Origin: Botryobacter ruber
GTDB taxonomy: Bacteria; Bacteroidota; Bacteroidia; Cytophagales; Hymenobacteraceae
Length of the DNA: 42,464 nucleotides
Assembly: GCF_003347595.2 (NCBI RefSeq)
Contig: NZ_QCZK02000012.1
Span: 1-42,464 of the forward strand
Direction: 5' to 3'
Shown here: piece by piece, positions 7,176 to 15,795 of the stretch
Numbering within the stretch: position 1 is the stretch's first letter
Layout: each line of letters starts with the position of its first letter
Notes under the pieces: model-generated
Told to the model about the DNA's origin: nothing
Seen by the model: the letters and a program-made list of their open reading frames with translations, nothing else
Databases searched by the model: none
Translations under genes and position numbers: made by a program

Positions 7176-8495
7176 TTAATGCTTAAGTATTTCGGCAAAC
7201 GTTTCTTCTGCTTCCATCAGGCCGCCTGGGTTGATGCTGGTCAGGCGTACGTGCTTTGTTTCGTTTACCAGCACCGGGTCGTATTTTGCGACTACACGCA
7301 CATAATTTTCGGTAAAGCCTTCCATCAGGCCGTCTTTTACATCATCTTCAAACAGCACCGTAAACTCCCGGCCTATGTTCTGCTCGTAAAAATGGCGTTT
7401 CTTTTTCTCCGACAAAATGCGCAGCATATCGGCCCGGCGGTTCCGGTCTTTGATGCTGACTTTGCCCCCCATACCCGGCGCCAGCGTATTTTCGCGTTCG
7501 GAGTAAGGGAACACATGCAGGTAGCTTACGTCCAGTTCGTTCAGGAAATTATAGGATTCCAGGAAGTCTTCTTCCGTTTCGCCCGGGAAACCCACAATCA
7601 CATCCACGCCAATGCAGCAGTGCGGCATCAGGGCTTTGATGGTAGCCACCCGGTCGGCATACAACTCCCGCTGGTAACGGCGGCGCATCAGTTTTAGTAT
7701 CTTATTCGAGCCCGACTGCAGCGGCACATGGAAGTGCGGCATAAAACGTTTGCTCTGCGCTACAACCGAAATGATGTCGTTGCTGAGCAGGTTGGGTTCT
7801 ATCGACGAAATCCGGAAGCGCTCAATGCCTTCCACCGTCTCCAGTTCCTGTACCAGTTGGTAAAATGTTTCTACCCGTTTGCCATCCTGCAAACCAAAGT
7901 CGCCGGTGTTCACGCCTGTCAGCACGATTTCTTTCACGCCTGTTCCGGCTATTTCGCGGGCAGAAGTTACCACGTTGGCAATGCTGTCGGAGCGGCTGCT
8001 GCCGCGGGCCAGCGGAATGGTGCAGAAGGAGCAGGAGTAATCGCAGCCGTCCTGTACTTTTAAAAAGGTGCGGGTGCGGTCGCCGAAGGAGTAGGAGTTA
8101 TGAAAGGTGTTGGCTTCGCTGATCTGGCTGGCATGTACCTGCGGCTTCTCTTTTTTCTCAAAGCCATCGAGGATATCCACCAGCTGAAACTTTTCTGCAG
8201 CACCCAGCACAGCGTCTACACCCGGTATCTCGCTTATCTCTTTCGGTTTGAGCTGCGCATAACAGCCTACTATGGTAATAAATGCGTCAGGGGAGTACTT
8301 TAGCGCCTCCTTTACAATTTTGCGGCATTTCTTGTCAGCGTTATCGGTTACAGAACACGTGTTGATGACAAAGATGTCCGGCTTGTCGGTAAACTCCACT
8401 TTTTCGAACCCACGCTCCTGGAATATCCTCCCGATGGTGCTGGTCTCGGAATAATTGAGTTTACAACCTAACGTATAAAATGCTACTTTTTTCAT
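7176..8495 (-). CDS. mtaB: tRNA (N6-threonylcarbamoyladenosine37-C2)-methylthiotransferase MtaB
   Basis: A 439-residue radical-SAM methylthiotransferase that adds a methylthio group to t6A37 of tRNAs. The N-terminal UPF0004 domain has its three cluster cysteines (C11 in TLGCKLNYSE, C47, C78). The radical-SAM triad is C151, C155 and C158 in DGCDYSCSFCTIP. NTGDFG and LQSGSNKILKLMRRRY are typical of the family, and a TRAM-like domain ends the protein. The TLGCKLNYSE start and this length favour MtaB over MiaB and RimO. ATG start at 8495; ompH follows downstream. Upstream is an octamer array and repeat copy C. Confidence 0.92.
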   Translation of the reverse strand: MKKVAFYTLGCKLNYSETSTIGRIFQERGFEKVEFTDKPDIFVINTCSVTDNADKKCRKIVKEALKYSPDAFITIVGCYAQLKPKEISEIPGVDAVLGAAEKFQLVDILDGFEKKEKPQVHASQISEANTFHNSYSFGDRTRTFLKVQDGCDYSCSFCTIPLARGSSRSDSIANVVTSAREIAGTGVKEIVLTGVNTGDFGLQDGKRVETFYQLVQELETVEGIERFRISSIEPNLLSNDIISVVAQSKRFMPHFHVPLQSGSNKILKLMRRRYQRELYADRVATIKALMPHCCIGVDVIVGFPGETEEDFLESYNFLNELDVSYLHVFPYSERENTLAPGMGGKVSIKDRNRRADMLRILSEKKKRHFYEQNIGREFTVLFEDDVKDGLMEGFTENYVRVVAKYDPVLVNETKHVRLTSINPGGLMEAEETFAEILKH

Positions 8496-8517
8496 AATCA
8501 GTCTGCAATTTACTCCT

Positions 8518-8557
8518 TAATGTGTAAATGTGCTAATTTGTTCATTGGTTAAATTGC
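8518..8557 (+). repeat. Degenerate octamer array (TAATGTGY), five units
   Basis: It divides into TAATGTGT, AAATGTGC, TAATTTGT, TCATTGGT, TAAATTGC with no change of phase. It lies 22 bases upstream of the mtaB start and 19 bases before the A-run of repeat copy C. Confidence 0.6.
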
Positions 8558-8575
8558 CGGACGGGGGCAGGCAAA

Positions 8576-8619
8576 TAAAAAAATACTGCTGCACCTGCCA
8601 CCATTCCCTCACCTGCTGT
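8576..8619 (+). repeat. Dispersed ~30-bp repeat, copy C
   Basis: An A-run followed by TACTGCTGCACCTGCCACCA, nearly identical to copy A inside the GH28 gene. It lies in the divergent gap between mtaB and glnN. The rest of this 379-base gap is AT-rich with long A runs and holds the glnN promoter. Confidence 0.75.
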
Positions 8620-8816
8620 AAGAGGCTTTTCGCTAGCTGGTTGCCGCTCTATAGGCAGAAGCATATATTGTCAGCTGATGTTATAACCCCTTTTTTTGAA
8701 ACGTGTTTTTTACGATTCGCCGCTGTTTTTGTGTGAAATACTAAAAAAATAAACCTCGATTTGAGAAAAAAATAAAAAAAACGGGCAAATACCCTGTAAA
8801 ATTTCAACCATTCCTC

Positions 8817-8845
8817 TTGCAAAAAGATTTTTCTGATTATATTTG
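8817..8845 (+). promoter_or_regulatory. Promoter of glnN
   Basis: TTG (8817-8819), 18 bases, then TATATTTG (8838-8845), a close match to the Bacteroidota consensus. Transcription would start near 8851, giving a leader of about 24 bases before the ATG at 8875. Confidence 0.75.
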
Positions 8846-8874
8846 CGATACCTTGTAAATACGAACAATAACAC

Positions 8875-11067
8875 ATGGCCACACTTAGATTCAAAGCGCT
8901 CGAGCTAGTTAGCCAGCGTCAACCTGGTGAAGTAAACTTTTCTTCACAAAAAATCTCCGACTATTACGGTGAGAACGTATTCAGCATGGATGCCATGCGT
9001 GCGACTTTGTCGTCTGATGTTTTCAAGAAGCTGAAAAGAGCTATTGAATCGGGCGAAAAGGTAGAACGTAACCTGGCTGATGCTGTTGCTGCTGCCATGA
9101 AATCATGGGCAATGAGCAAAGGAGCCACGCACTACACGCACTGGTTCCAGCCATTAACCGGCGCTACAGCCGAGAAGCACGACTCTTTCTTTGATCTTGC
9201 TTCTGATGGTGATGCGATCGAAGTTTTTAAAGGTAGTGCACTGGTACAGCAGGAGCCTGATGCTTCTTCTTTCCCAAGCGGCGGTATCCGTAACACGTTC
9301 GAAGCGCGTGGTTATACTGCCTGGGATCCTTCTTCTCCGGCTTTCATCATCGAAACCACTAATACGAAAACACTTTGTATTCCTACTATCTTCGTTTCTT
9401 ATACAGGCGAGGCGCTGGACTACAAAACTCCATTGCTTAAGTCTATTCACCTGTTAAACGAGGCTGCCGTGCCTGTTTGCCAGTACTTTGATAAAGATGT
9501 TACCAAAGTAAGCACTACGCTGGGTATCGAGCAGGAATACTTTATCGTGGACAAAGCCCTGTATCAGGCACGTCCTGACCTGGTGATGACCGGTCGTACA
9601 CTGTTCGGACATTCTCCTGCCAAAGGTCAGCAGCTGGAAGACCACTATTTCGGTTCTATTCCTACGCGTGTGCATGCCTTCATGGTAGACTTCGAGAAAA
9701 CGGCTCACAGACTGGGTATTCCGCTTCGCACACGTCACAACGAGGTGGCGCCTGCGCAGTTCGAGTGTGCTCCAACGTTTGAGGATGCCAGCATTGCTGC
9801 CGACCACAACCAGTTGCTTTGCGACATCATGGACCGCGTAGCGGATCGTCATAACTTTAAAGTGTTGCTGCACGAGAAGCCATTCAAAGGCGTAAACGGT
9901 AGCGGTAAGCACAATAACTGGGCAATGAGCACCAACACGGGTGTTAACCTGCTTGCACCGGGCAAAAAGCCAAAAGAAAACCTGCAGTTCCTTACCTTCT
10001 TTGTAAACACCATCCGTGCCGTTTACAAGAATGCTGACCTGCTGCGTGCCAGCATCGCATCTGCCAGCAACGACCACCGTTTAGGTGCCAACGAAGCGCC
10101 TCCTGCTATCATGTCTGTGTTCGTTGGTCAGCAGCTGACTGCCTTACTCGACGAACTAGAGCGTACCGAGAAAGTGCCAATGGAGAAAGGCGATAACATG
10201 TACCTGAAACTGGGTATCGATAAAATCCCTGAAATCCTGCGCGACAACACCGACCGTAACCGTACTTCTCCGTTTGCCTTTACTGGTAACAAATTCGAGT
10301 TCCGTGCTGTTGGTTCTTCTGCAAACGTGTCTAACCCGATGACGGTGCTGAACACTATCGTAGCTGACCAGTTAAAAGAGTTCCGTCAGACAGTTGACGC
10401 CCTGATCGACAACGACGAGATGAAGAAAGAACTGGCGATCATCCAGGTACTTCGTCGTTACGTTGCCGAATCTAAAGCAATCCGCTTCGAAGGAAACGGT
10501 TATTCCGAAGAGTGGGCACAGGAAGCTGAGCGTCGTGGTTTATCAAACGTTAAAACTACGCCTAGAGCACTTGACGTTTACCACCGTTCTGAAGTAGTAG
10601 ACCTGTTCGTTCGCAACGAAATCTTCACTGAAATCGAGCTGAAAGCCCGTCACGAAATCCTTCTGGAAGAGTACATCAAGAAGATTCAGATCGAAGCGCG
10701 TGTGCTGGGCGACCTGGCCATCAACCACGTAGTGCCTACTGCTGTTGCTTATCAGAACAAGATGATCAACAACTACCGTGGCCTGAAAGAACTTGGCCTG
10801 GAAGATGATTACACCCAGTCTATGCTGGAGTCTATCAAGAAGATGTCTCACCACATCAGCACTATCCAGAAAAATGTAGAAGCGATGGTAGATGCACGTA
10901 AAGTGGCTAACAAAATTGAAGATGCCCGCGAGCGTGCCATCATGTACCAGGAAAAAGTGTTCCAGTACTTCGATGTGATCCGTTACAGCGTTGATAAACT
11001 GGAACTGATGGTAGACGACGAAGACTGGCCATTAGTGAAATACCGCGAACTGATGTTCAACAGATAA
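8875..11067 (+). CDS. glnN: Glutamine synthetase type III
   Basis: A 730-residue cytoplasmic enzyme joining ammonia to glutamate with ATP. The length and N-terminal GSIII domain (residues ~25-110, with HYTHWFQPLTG and EKHDSFF) distinguish it from the ~470-residue GSI. SSFPSGGIRNTFEARGYTAWDPSSPAF, here as two adjoining motifs, and LGIEQEYF follow. The catalytic core has KGVNGSGKHNNWAMSTNTG at ~338-356 and FRAVGSSANVSNP. The C-terminal third is helical and includes EARVLGDLAINHVVPTA. Codon choice is noticeably skewed to GGT, CGT and TCT compared with neighbours, as expected for a highly expressed gene. It has its own promoter and a strong terminator, so it is a single-gene unit. Confidence 0.96.
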   Translation: MATLRFKALELVSQRQPGEVNFSSQKISDYYGENVFSMDAMRATLSSDVFKKLKRAIESGEKVERNLADAVAAAMKSWAMSKGATHYTHWFQPLTGATAEKHDSFFDLASDGDAIEVFKGSALVQQEPDASSFPSGGIRNTFEARGYTAWDPSSPAFIIETTNTKTLCIPTIFVSYTGEALDYKTPLLKSIHLLNEAAVPVCQYFDKDVTKVSTTLGIEQEYFIVDKALYQARPDLVMTGRTLFGHSPAKGQQLEDHYFGSIPTRVHAFMVDFEKTAHRLGIPLRTRHNEVAPAQFECAPTFEDASIAADHNQLLCDIMDRVADRHNFKVLLHEKPFKGVNGSGKHNNWAMSTNTGVNLLAPGKKPKENLQFLTFFVNTIRAVYKNADLLRASIASASNDHRLGANEAPPAIMSVFVGQQLTALLDELERTEKVPMEKGDNMYLKLGIDKIPEILRDNTDRNRTSPFAFTGNKFEFRAVGSSANVSNPMTVLNTIVADQLKEFRQTVDALIDNDEMKKELAIIQVLRRYVAESKAIRFEGNGYSEEWAQEAERRGLSNVKTTPRALDVYHRSEVVDLFVRNEIFTEIELKARHEILLEEYIKKIQIEARVLGDLAINHVVPTAVAYQNKMINNYRGLKELGLEDDYTQSMLESIKKMSHHISTIQKNVEAMVDARKVANKIEDARERAIMYQEKVFQYFDVIRYSVDKLELMVDDEDWPLVKYRELMFNR

Positions 11068-11087
11068 TTCAGTTCTGTACCATAGTA

Positions 11088-11124
11088 ACAAAGAAGGCAT
11101 CCTCCAAAGGGATGCCTTCTTTGT
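11088..11124. terminator. Strong bidirectional terminator after glnN
   Basis: A perfect 15-bp stem (ACAAAGAAGGCATCC with its complement, 11088-11102 and 11110-11124), a seven-base loop and a T run. It sits 20 bases past the glnN stop. Confidence 0.9.
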
Positions 11125-11128
11125 TTTA

Positions 11129-11156
11129 GCAGCAGAGGCAGTGGTGGCAGGAGCAG
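11129..11156 (-). repeat. Dispersed ~30-bp repeat, copy D
   Basis: On the minus strand it reads CTGCTCCTGCCACCAC then TGCCTCTGCTGC. It lies between the glnN terminator and the stop of the convergent gene at 11167. Confidence 0.7.
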
Positions 11157-11166
11157 AAAAGTTTCT

Positions 11167-11547
11167 TTACGGATTTTCCTGTCCATTACGCACCCTGTTC
11201 AGCAGGCTGCCGCCAAATTTTGCCAGGATCAGTGGGAGCAGGACGGCCGCAATAGCCACAGCAATAATTGGACGCAGGCCCAGGCGCATGATGAGTTTCT
11301 GCACCACCTTGTCGCGCAGCTCTTTCATCATAAACCGGGCAGCTTTGGTCATAGGCTTTCCGCGCAGCACCTGCTGTATTTCCTGCCACTCGCCCCGTGC
11401 CGCCTGTCGCCTGATAAAATCCACAATCGTATCTTTAGTGATGCTGGCAGCCTCGCTTAACTGCTCTTGCCGCAACTTTCCCCATTGCAGGAGCATATCC
11501 AGTTTTTGTTTCGAAGTTCTTGGCAGGGATAATGGTATCTGTATCAT
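11167..11547 (-). CDS. Small hypothetical membrane protein
   Basis: About 126 residues from the ATG at 11547 (MIQIPLSLPRTSKQ); the frame continues upstream but without a convincing start. The first ~85 residues are soluble and helical (KLDMLLQWGKLRQEQLSEAASITKDTIVDFI looks like helix pairs, here described not as a domain). A single hydrophobic segment follows near the C-terminus (PIIAVAIAAVLLPLILAKF). I do not recognise the family. It converges on glnN and diverges from ispG. Confidence 0.6.
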   Translation of the reverse strand: MIQIPLSLPRTSKQKLDMLLQWGKLRQEQLSEAASITKDTIVDFIRRQAARGEWQEIQQVLRGKPMTKAARFMMKELRDKVVQKLIMRLGLRPIIAVAIAAVLLPLILAKFGGSLLNRVRNGQENP

Positions 11548-11710
11548 GTTTATATTTTGATTAGAATTAGCCTGGCGCTTTGCCCGGACAAAGAAATTTA
11601 TAGGTAATTTTACGGGATAGTGCCGTAAACGGTGCAGCAAACAGACAATTGCCGGATTTTGAACAAAGCCCGCTTCCGGATAGTTAATGGAACGAGACGA
11701 ACCTATTGAT

Positions 11711-13684
11711 ATGAATAAGAACTATTGCCCGAGCCTCACGGCATACGAACGCAGGAAATCACGTGTAGTAACTATTGGCGGCCTGCCCATGGGAGGCGAT
11801 TACCCGATACGGGTGCAGTCGATGACCACTGTTGATACCATGGACACGCAGGGGTCGGTAGAGCAGTGTATCCGCATGATAGAGGCCGGCTGCGAGTACA
11901 TTCGCATTACAGCTCCCAGCATCAAGGAAGCCGAAAACCTTAGGAATATCAAAGAAGAACTGCGGAAGCGTGGCTACAGTGTACCGCTGATTGCCGATAT
12001 TCACTTCACACCGAATGCTGCCGAAGTGGCTGCCCGGATAGTAGAAAAAGTACGCATCAACCCAGGCAACTACGCCGATAAAAAGAAATTTGAAGCAATT
12101 GAATACGATGATGCTTCGTACCAGGCGGAGCTCGACCGGATTCGGGAGCGCTTTGTGCCGCTGGTGCGCATCTGTAAAGAACACGGAACAGCCATGCGGA
12201 TCGGTACGAACCACGGCTCGCTGTCGGACCGCATCCTGAGCCGCTACGGCGATACGCCGCTGGGCATGGTGGAGAGTGCGCTTGAGTTTCTGCGCATCTG
12301 CGAAGAGGAGCAATATTACGAGGTGGTGCTGTCGATGAAAGCTTCCAACACGCAGGTGATGGTGCAGGCCTACCGGTTGCTGGTGCAAAAGCTGGACGAA
12401 GAAGGGCTACAGCCTTACCCGCTGCACCTGGGCGTAACCGAAGCCGGCGAAGCGGAAGATGGCCGCATTAAATCGGCTGTGGGTATCGGTACGCTGCTGG
12501 AAGACGGATTGGGCGATACGGTACGGGTATCCTTAACGGAAGCACCCGAGGCGGAGGCGCCTGTGGCCAAAGCGCTTATCGACCGCTATACCCACCGGGC
12601 CGAAAAAGCCAAACCAATCAAACCGCTTTGCAATGTTCCCATCGACCCGTTCCAGTACCACCGCCGCGAAACTTCGGAAGTGGAAAATATCGGGGCGCAG
12701 AATGTTCCGCGTGTGGTAGCAGACCTCAGCCGCCTCCGCGACATCAGCTATGCCGACCTGAAAGCAGTAGGCCACCTGTACTCCATGCTGCTCGACAAGT
12801 TTAATATGAACGACCTGGGCGCCGATTATATTTACACTGGCGATCATCCAATCACCTTTATGCTGCCCAATGGCCTGAAAGAAATTGTGAACTATGCACA
12901 GTGGCAAAATTTGGAGGATCAGGAAAACCGGCACCCGCTGCTTACAGCAAATCAGTATTCCGAAGCTGTTCAACTACACCCGAAGCTTAACTTTATACAG
13001 GCAGAGATAAGTGATTTAACGTCAGTTCTTTTAGAGCATCTTAATAACGATAGAACAGTGGTTCTCCTGCTGCAGACGAGTAATGAGCATGCCATGCCGG
13101 AACTTCGCAAATGCTTTTTCCGGTTGATGAACAACGGGGTTAGCACCCCCTGCATCATCCAGCGCTCCTACAGTGAACTGACTCCCGACCAGGTGCAGCT
13201 TTATGCCGCCACGGATGTGGGCGGGTTGTTGATTGACGGACTTGGTGATGGTGTGATGCTCGGCACAGAACTGCTGCCGGAGCGGGAAAAAGGGGAGTGG
13301 CTGCAAACCATCGACAGGCTGAACAACCTGAGCTTTGGTATTCTGCAGGCAGCCCGCACGCGCATGAGCAAGACCGAGTACATCAGCTGCCCCAGCTGTG
13401 GCCGCACCCTGTTCGACCTGCAGGAAACCACCGCCATGATCCGCAAACGCACCGACCACCTGAAAGGAGTGAAAATCGGGATTATGGGCTGCATTGTAAA
13501 CGGTCCGGGCGAAATGGCGGATGCTGATTATGGTTATGTGGGGGTAGGCAAAGATAAAATAGCGCTTTACCGCGGTCAGACGGTGGTAAAAAAGTCTGTA
13601 CCAGCTGACCGGGCTGTAGATGAACTGATCGAGCTGATCCGGGAAGATGACCGGTGGCTGGAGCCGGTGAGGCTGGAAGAATAG
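11711..13684 (+). CDS. ispG: 4-hydroxy-3-methylbut-2-en-1-yl diphosphate synthase (large-insert IspG)
   Basis: An iron-sulfur enzyme of the MEP isoprenoid pathway that converts methylerythritol cyclodiphosphate to HMBPP. The start MNKNYCPSL at 11711 resembles the usual beginning of Bacteroidota IspG; a frame from 11687 adds eight residues. The TIM-barrel domain begins GGLPMGGDYPIRVQSMTT, and the C-terminal reductase-like domain holds the cluster ligands C560 and C563 (SCPSCGRTLF) and C594 (MGCIVNGPGE). At ~657 residues it is the long form shared by Bacteroidota, Chlamydiae and plants, with an inserted domain of about 250 residues between the barrel and the cluster domain. It is followed by a strong terminator. 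Confidence 0.95.
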   Translation: MNKNYCPSLTAYERRKSRVVTIGGLPMGGDYPIRVQSMTTVDTMDTQGSVEQCIRMIEAGCEYIRITAPSIKEAENLRNIKEELRKRGYSVPLIADIHFTPNAAEVAARIVEKVRINPGNYADKKKFEAIEYDDASYQAELDRIRERFVPLVRICKEHGTAMRIGTNHGSLSDRILSRYGDTPLGMVESALEFLRICEEEQYYEVVLSMKASNTQVMVQAYRLLVQKLDEEGLQPYPLHLGVTEAGEAEDGRIKSAVGIGTLLEDGLGDTVRVSLTEAPEAEAPVAKALIDRYTHRAEKAKPIKPLCNVPIDPFQYHRRETSEVENIGAQNVPRVVADLSRLRDISYADLKAVGHLYSMLLDKFNMNDLGADYIYTGDHPITFMLPNGLKEIVNYAQWQNLEDQENRHPLLTANQYSEAVQLHPKLNFIQAEISDLTSVLLEHLNNDRTVVLLLQTSNEHAMPELRKCFFRLMNNGVSTPCIIQRSYSELTPDQVQLYAATDVGGLLIDGLGDGVMLGTELLPEREKGEWLQTIDRLNNLSFGILQAARTRMSKTEYISCPSCGRTLFDLQETTAMIRKRTDHLKGVKIGIMGCIVNGPGEMADADYGYVGVGKDKIALYRGQTVVKKSVPADRAVDELIELIREDDRWLEPVRLEE

Positions 13685-13713
13685 ACAGAAAATCAACATG
13701 CTATAAAAAAACG

Positions 13714-13745
13714 ACGGCTCCACATTTTTTTGTGGAGCCGTTATT
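13714..13745 (+). terminator. Terminator of ispG
   Basis: ACGGCTCCACA (13714-13724) pairs with TGTGGAGCCGT (13731-13741); an A run precedes it and TTATTTC follows. It starts 30 bases past the ispG stop. Confidence 0.88.
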
Positions 13746-13750
13746 TCGTT

Positions 13751-13786
13751 GAATCTCTTCAACTTTTAGCCATTCTTTTATACGGA
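13751..13786. repeat. 36-bp duplicated tail, first copy
   Basis: Begins GAATCTCTTCAACTTTTAGC and ends TTTTATACGGA, directly after the ispG terminator hairpin. The second copy is at 13986-14021 with two differences. Confidence 0.75.
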
Positions 13787-13835
13787 GCCTTGTATAGTAA
13801 TGGTTGCAGTTTTTGAGAAAATCGTTGAAATATTT

Positions 13836-13865
13836 CTGCAGCTGCCACCATACCCACTGCTCCTT
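13836..13865 (+). repeat. Dispersed ~30-bp repeat, copy E
   Basis: CTGCAGCTGCCACCATACCC followed by ACTGCTCC. It lies between convergent genes, and between the two hairpin-plus-tail units. Confidence 0.75.
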
Positions 13866-13936
13866 CTTTTTAAGAACTTGTCTTGTGAAAGCAGTAGATC
13901 AAATTTTGCTACCTGCGGCACAATGCGGCACAATTA

Positions 13937-13983
13937 AAAACAGGAAAGGCTCCTTCTGTTTCCAGTGGAGCCTTTCCTGTTTT
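13937..13983 (-). terminator. Terminator of the arylesterase gene
   Basis: A 17-bp stem (13937-13953 with 13967-13983) has a 13-base loop and T runs on both sides in the respective directions. It follows the minus-strand gene that ends at 14067. Confidence 0.85.
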
Positions 13984-13985
13984 AT

Positions 13986-14021
13986 GAATTTCTTCAACTT
14001 TTAGCCGTTCTTTTATACGGA
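13986..14021. repeat. 36-bp duplicated tail, second copy
   Basis: 34 of 36 bases match the copy at 13751-13786, and it again follows directly on a GGCTCC/GGAGCC hairpin. Confidence 0.75.
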
Positions 14022-14066
14022 AACAGGCGGTGGCAGGGTTACAAAAGTGAAAAAAAAGTTTTTGTG

Positions 14067-14777
14067 TCAGCTTTCCTTTACCAGCACCAGCGGCGCCAGC
14101 ACATTCCAGACATTCTCCGCCAGTATTTTCTGTCCTTCTATGGTCGGATGAATACCATCGCCCTGGTTCAGCTCCCGGTTACCAGCCACCCCTTCAAGTA
14201 AAAAGGGAATCAGGACCGTTCCTTTTTCCTGAGCCATGCGTGTGTACACTTCTTTAAATTCAGTGGTAAAGTTCTGGCCCATGCTGGGCGGCATCTGCAT
14301 GCCTGCCAGCACGACCTGCACCTTCGGGTTTTTGGCGCGTACCTTGTCGATAATGGTTGCCAGGTTTTTGTAGGTATCGCTCGGATTAATACCCCGCAAG
14401 CCGTCGTTAGCGCCAAGCTCCAGCACAAAAATATCAATGGGTTGTTTGAGCAGCCAGTCTATACGGCTTTTACCACCAGCTGAAGTTTCGCCGCTTACAC
14501 CGGCATTAACAGCTTTGTAAGGCAGCCCCAGCGAATCAATCCGCTCCTGTATCAGCGCCGGAAAAGCCTGGTCTGGTTCCAGTCCGTAGCCTGCTGTCAG
14601 GCTGTTGCCGAAAAAGAGGATGGTTTTGGTTCTTTCCGACCTGGCCTGCTTCTCGTTTGATGCTGTGGTTTGTGTTTCACCTGCTGTTTCAACGCTGTTT
14701 TCCTGTGCTGCCTGTCCGCAACCAAGCAGAAACAGTAAAAACAGGAAGTAAAGCGGGAATAATTTCATCTTTTTCAC
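14067..14777 (-). CDS. SGNH/GDSL arylesterase (TesA-like) lipoprotein
   Basis: A 236-residue esterase or lysophospholipase. A lipoprotein signal ends LLGC (Cys20), so it is probably membrane-anchored outside the cytoplasm. All four SGNH blocks are present: S59 in FFGNSLTAGYG, G93 in NAGVSGETS, N124 in ELGANDGLRG, and D207/H210 in DGIHP. In many bacteria tesA lies divergent to an ABC pair ybbA-ybbP, and the same arrangement occurs here. The link between the esterase and that transporter is not established. The terminator is at 13937-13983. Confidence 0.9.
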   Translation of the reverse strand: MKKMKLFPLYFLFLLFLLGCGQAAQENSVETAGETQTTASNEKQARSERTKTILFFGNSLTAGYGLEPDQAFPALIQERIDSLGLPYKAVNAGVSGETSAGGKSRIDWLLKQPIDIFVLELGANDGLRGINPSDTYKNLATIIDKVRAKNPKVQVVLAGMQMPPSMGQNFTTEFKEVYTRMAQEKGTVLIPFLLEGVAGNRELNQGDGIHPTIEGQKILAENVWNVLAPLVLVKES

Positions 14778-14971
14778 GTGTAGAATATTTTGTTTCCTAA
14801 ATTTAAACGTAAGGTTCTAAAAACCTATAACGAGCCGATCAGGTTAAATTGTTTTATTCAAATTCATTTAACCTAAGAACTCGAAAACGCCAGGTATGAA
14901 GATAGAAATTATGTTATCAGAAACCGTTTACTTCAACTCCTTGAATTCAGATGCTATATCACTCTTACAAA

Positions 14972-15019
14972 AACCTTTAAACTCTCTAACTCCCAAACTT
15001 TCTAACTCTTAAACTTCTT
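14972..15019 (+). repeat. Degenerate octamer array (AACTCTCT), six units
   Basis: Units AACCTTTA, AACTCTCT, AACTCCCA, AACTTTCT, AACTCTTA, AACTTCTT follow each other without phase change and end six bases before the GTG start of the ABC ATPase. Confidence 0.65.
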
Positions 15020-15024
15020 CAATC

Positions 15025-15738
15025 GTGTCAACTATTCTAGATGTTCAGAATCTAAGCAAAACTTATCATAGCGGCCAACATCACCTGACAGTGCTGGAGG
15101 GCGTAAACTTTTCGTTACAGGCCGGCGATACGTTCTCTATCGTGGGGCCATCCGGAAGCGGTAAAACTACCCTGCTGGGGCTTTGTGCCGGGCTCGATCG
15201 CTCTACTTCCGGTTCGGTTATCCTGAATGGTATCCGGCTCGATGAGCTGTCGGAGGATGAGCGGGCGCAGGTACGGAACCAGTATGTGGGCTTTATCTTC
15301 CAGAATTTTCAGCTGATTCCTACGCTTACCGCACTCGAAAACGTAATGGTGCCGCTGGAACTGCGGGGCGAGCGCAATGTGCAGAAGCAGGCGATGGAGC
15401 TGCTGGGCAGGGTAGGACTGGCCGAGCGGCACGACCATTACCCCACGCAGCTGTCGGGTGGCGAGCAGCAGCGGGTGTCGCTGGCGCGGGCTTTTTCCAA
15501 CAGGCCCAGCATTCTTTTTGCAGACGAACCCACCGGTAACCTGGACGAGGAAACGGGGGAGCGGGTGGAGCGTTTGCTCTTCGACCTGAACCGGGAAGCA
15601 GGCACGACACTGGTACTGGTAACGCACGACATGGAGCTGGCCGAAAAAACGCAGCGCATCATCCGCATCAAAGGTGGTCATATCGTTTCCGATACCGGCG
15701 CTCCTGCCGCCATTCCTTCGCCTGACCAGGAGGCCTGA
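15025..15738 (+). CDS. ybbA: ABC transporter ATP-binding protein, YbbA/LolD type
   Basis: A 237-residue ATPase subunit. Walker A is GPSGSGKTT (41-49). The Q-loop region is [24 protein letters not shown], split here as two adjoining motifs typical of the LolD/MacB/YbbA class. The signature is [15 protein letters not shown] and Walker B is [12 protein letters not shown], with the switch His in LVTHD. The start is GTG, chosen because [14 protein letters not shown] is the normal family beginning. It forms an operon with the permease that starts 58 bases after its stop. The family exports or extracts hydrophobic or lipid-linked substrates; the substrate here is unknown. Confidence 0.9.
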   Translation: MSTILDVQNLSKTYHSGQHHLTVLEGVNFSLQAGDTFSIVGPSGSGKTTLLGLCAGLDRSTSGSVILNGIRLDELSEDERAQVRNQYVGFIFQNFQLIPTLTALENVMVPLELRGERNVQKQAMELLGRVGLAERHDHYPTQLSGGEQQRVSLARAFSNRPSILFADEPTGNLDEETGERVERLLFDLNREAGTTLVLVTHDMELAEKTQRIIRIKGGHIVSDTGAPAAIPSPDQEA

Positions 15739-15795
15739 TTCCGGTATATATCATTTATTTACCGCTGTTTAGCCTACTCTAACTAAAGTAAAACT

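Noticed and set aside
14027..14042. Partial dispersed repeat (GGCGGTGGCAGG) after the second 36-bp tail
   Set aside because: Only about 12 bases match, too few to separate from chance in GC-rich sequence.
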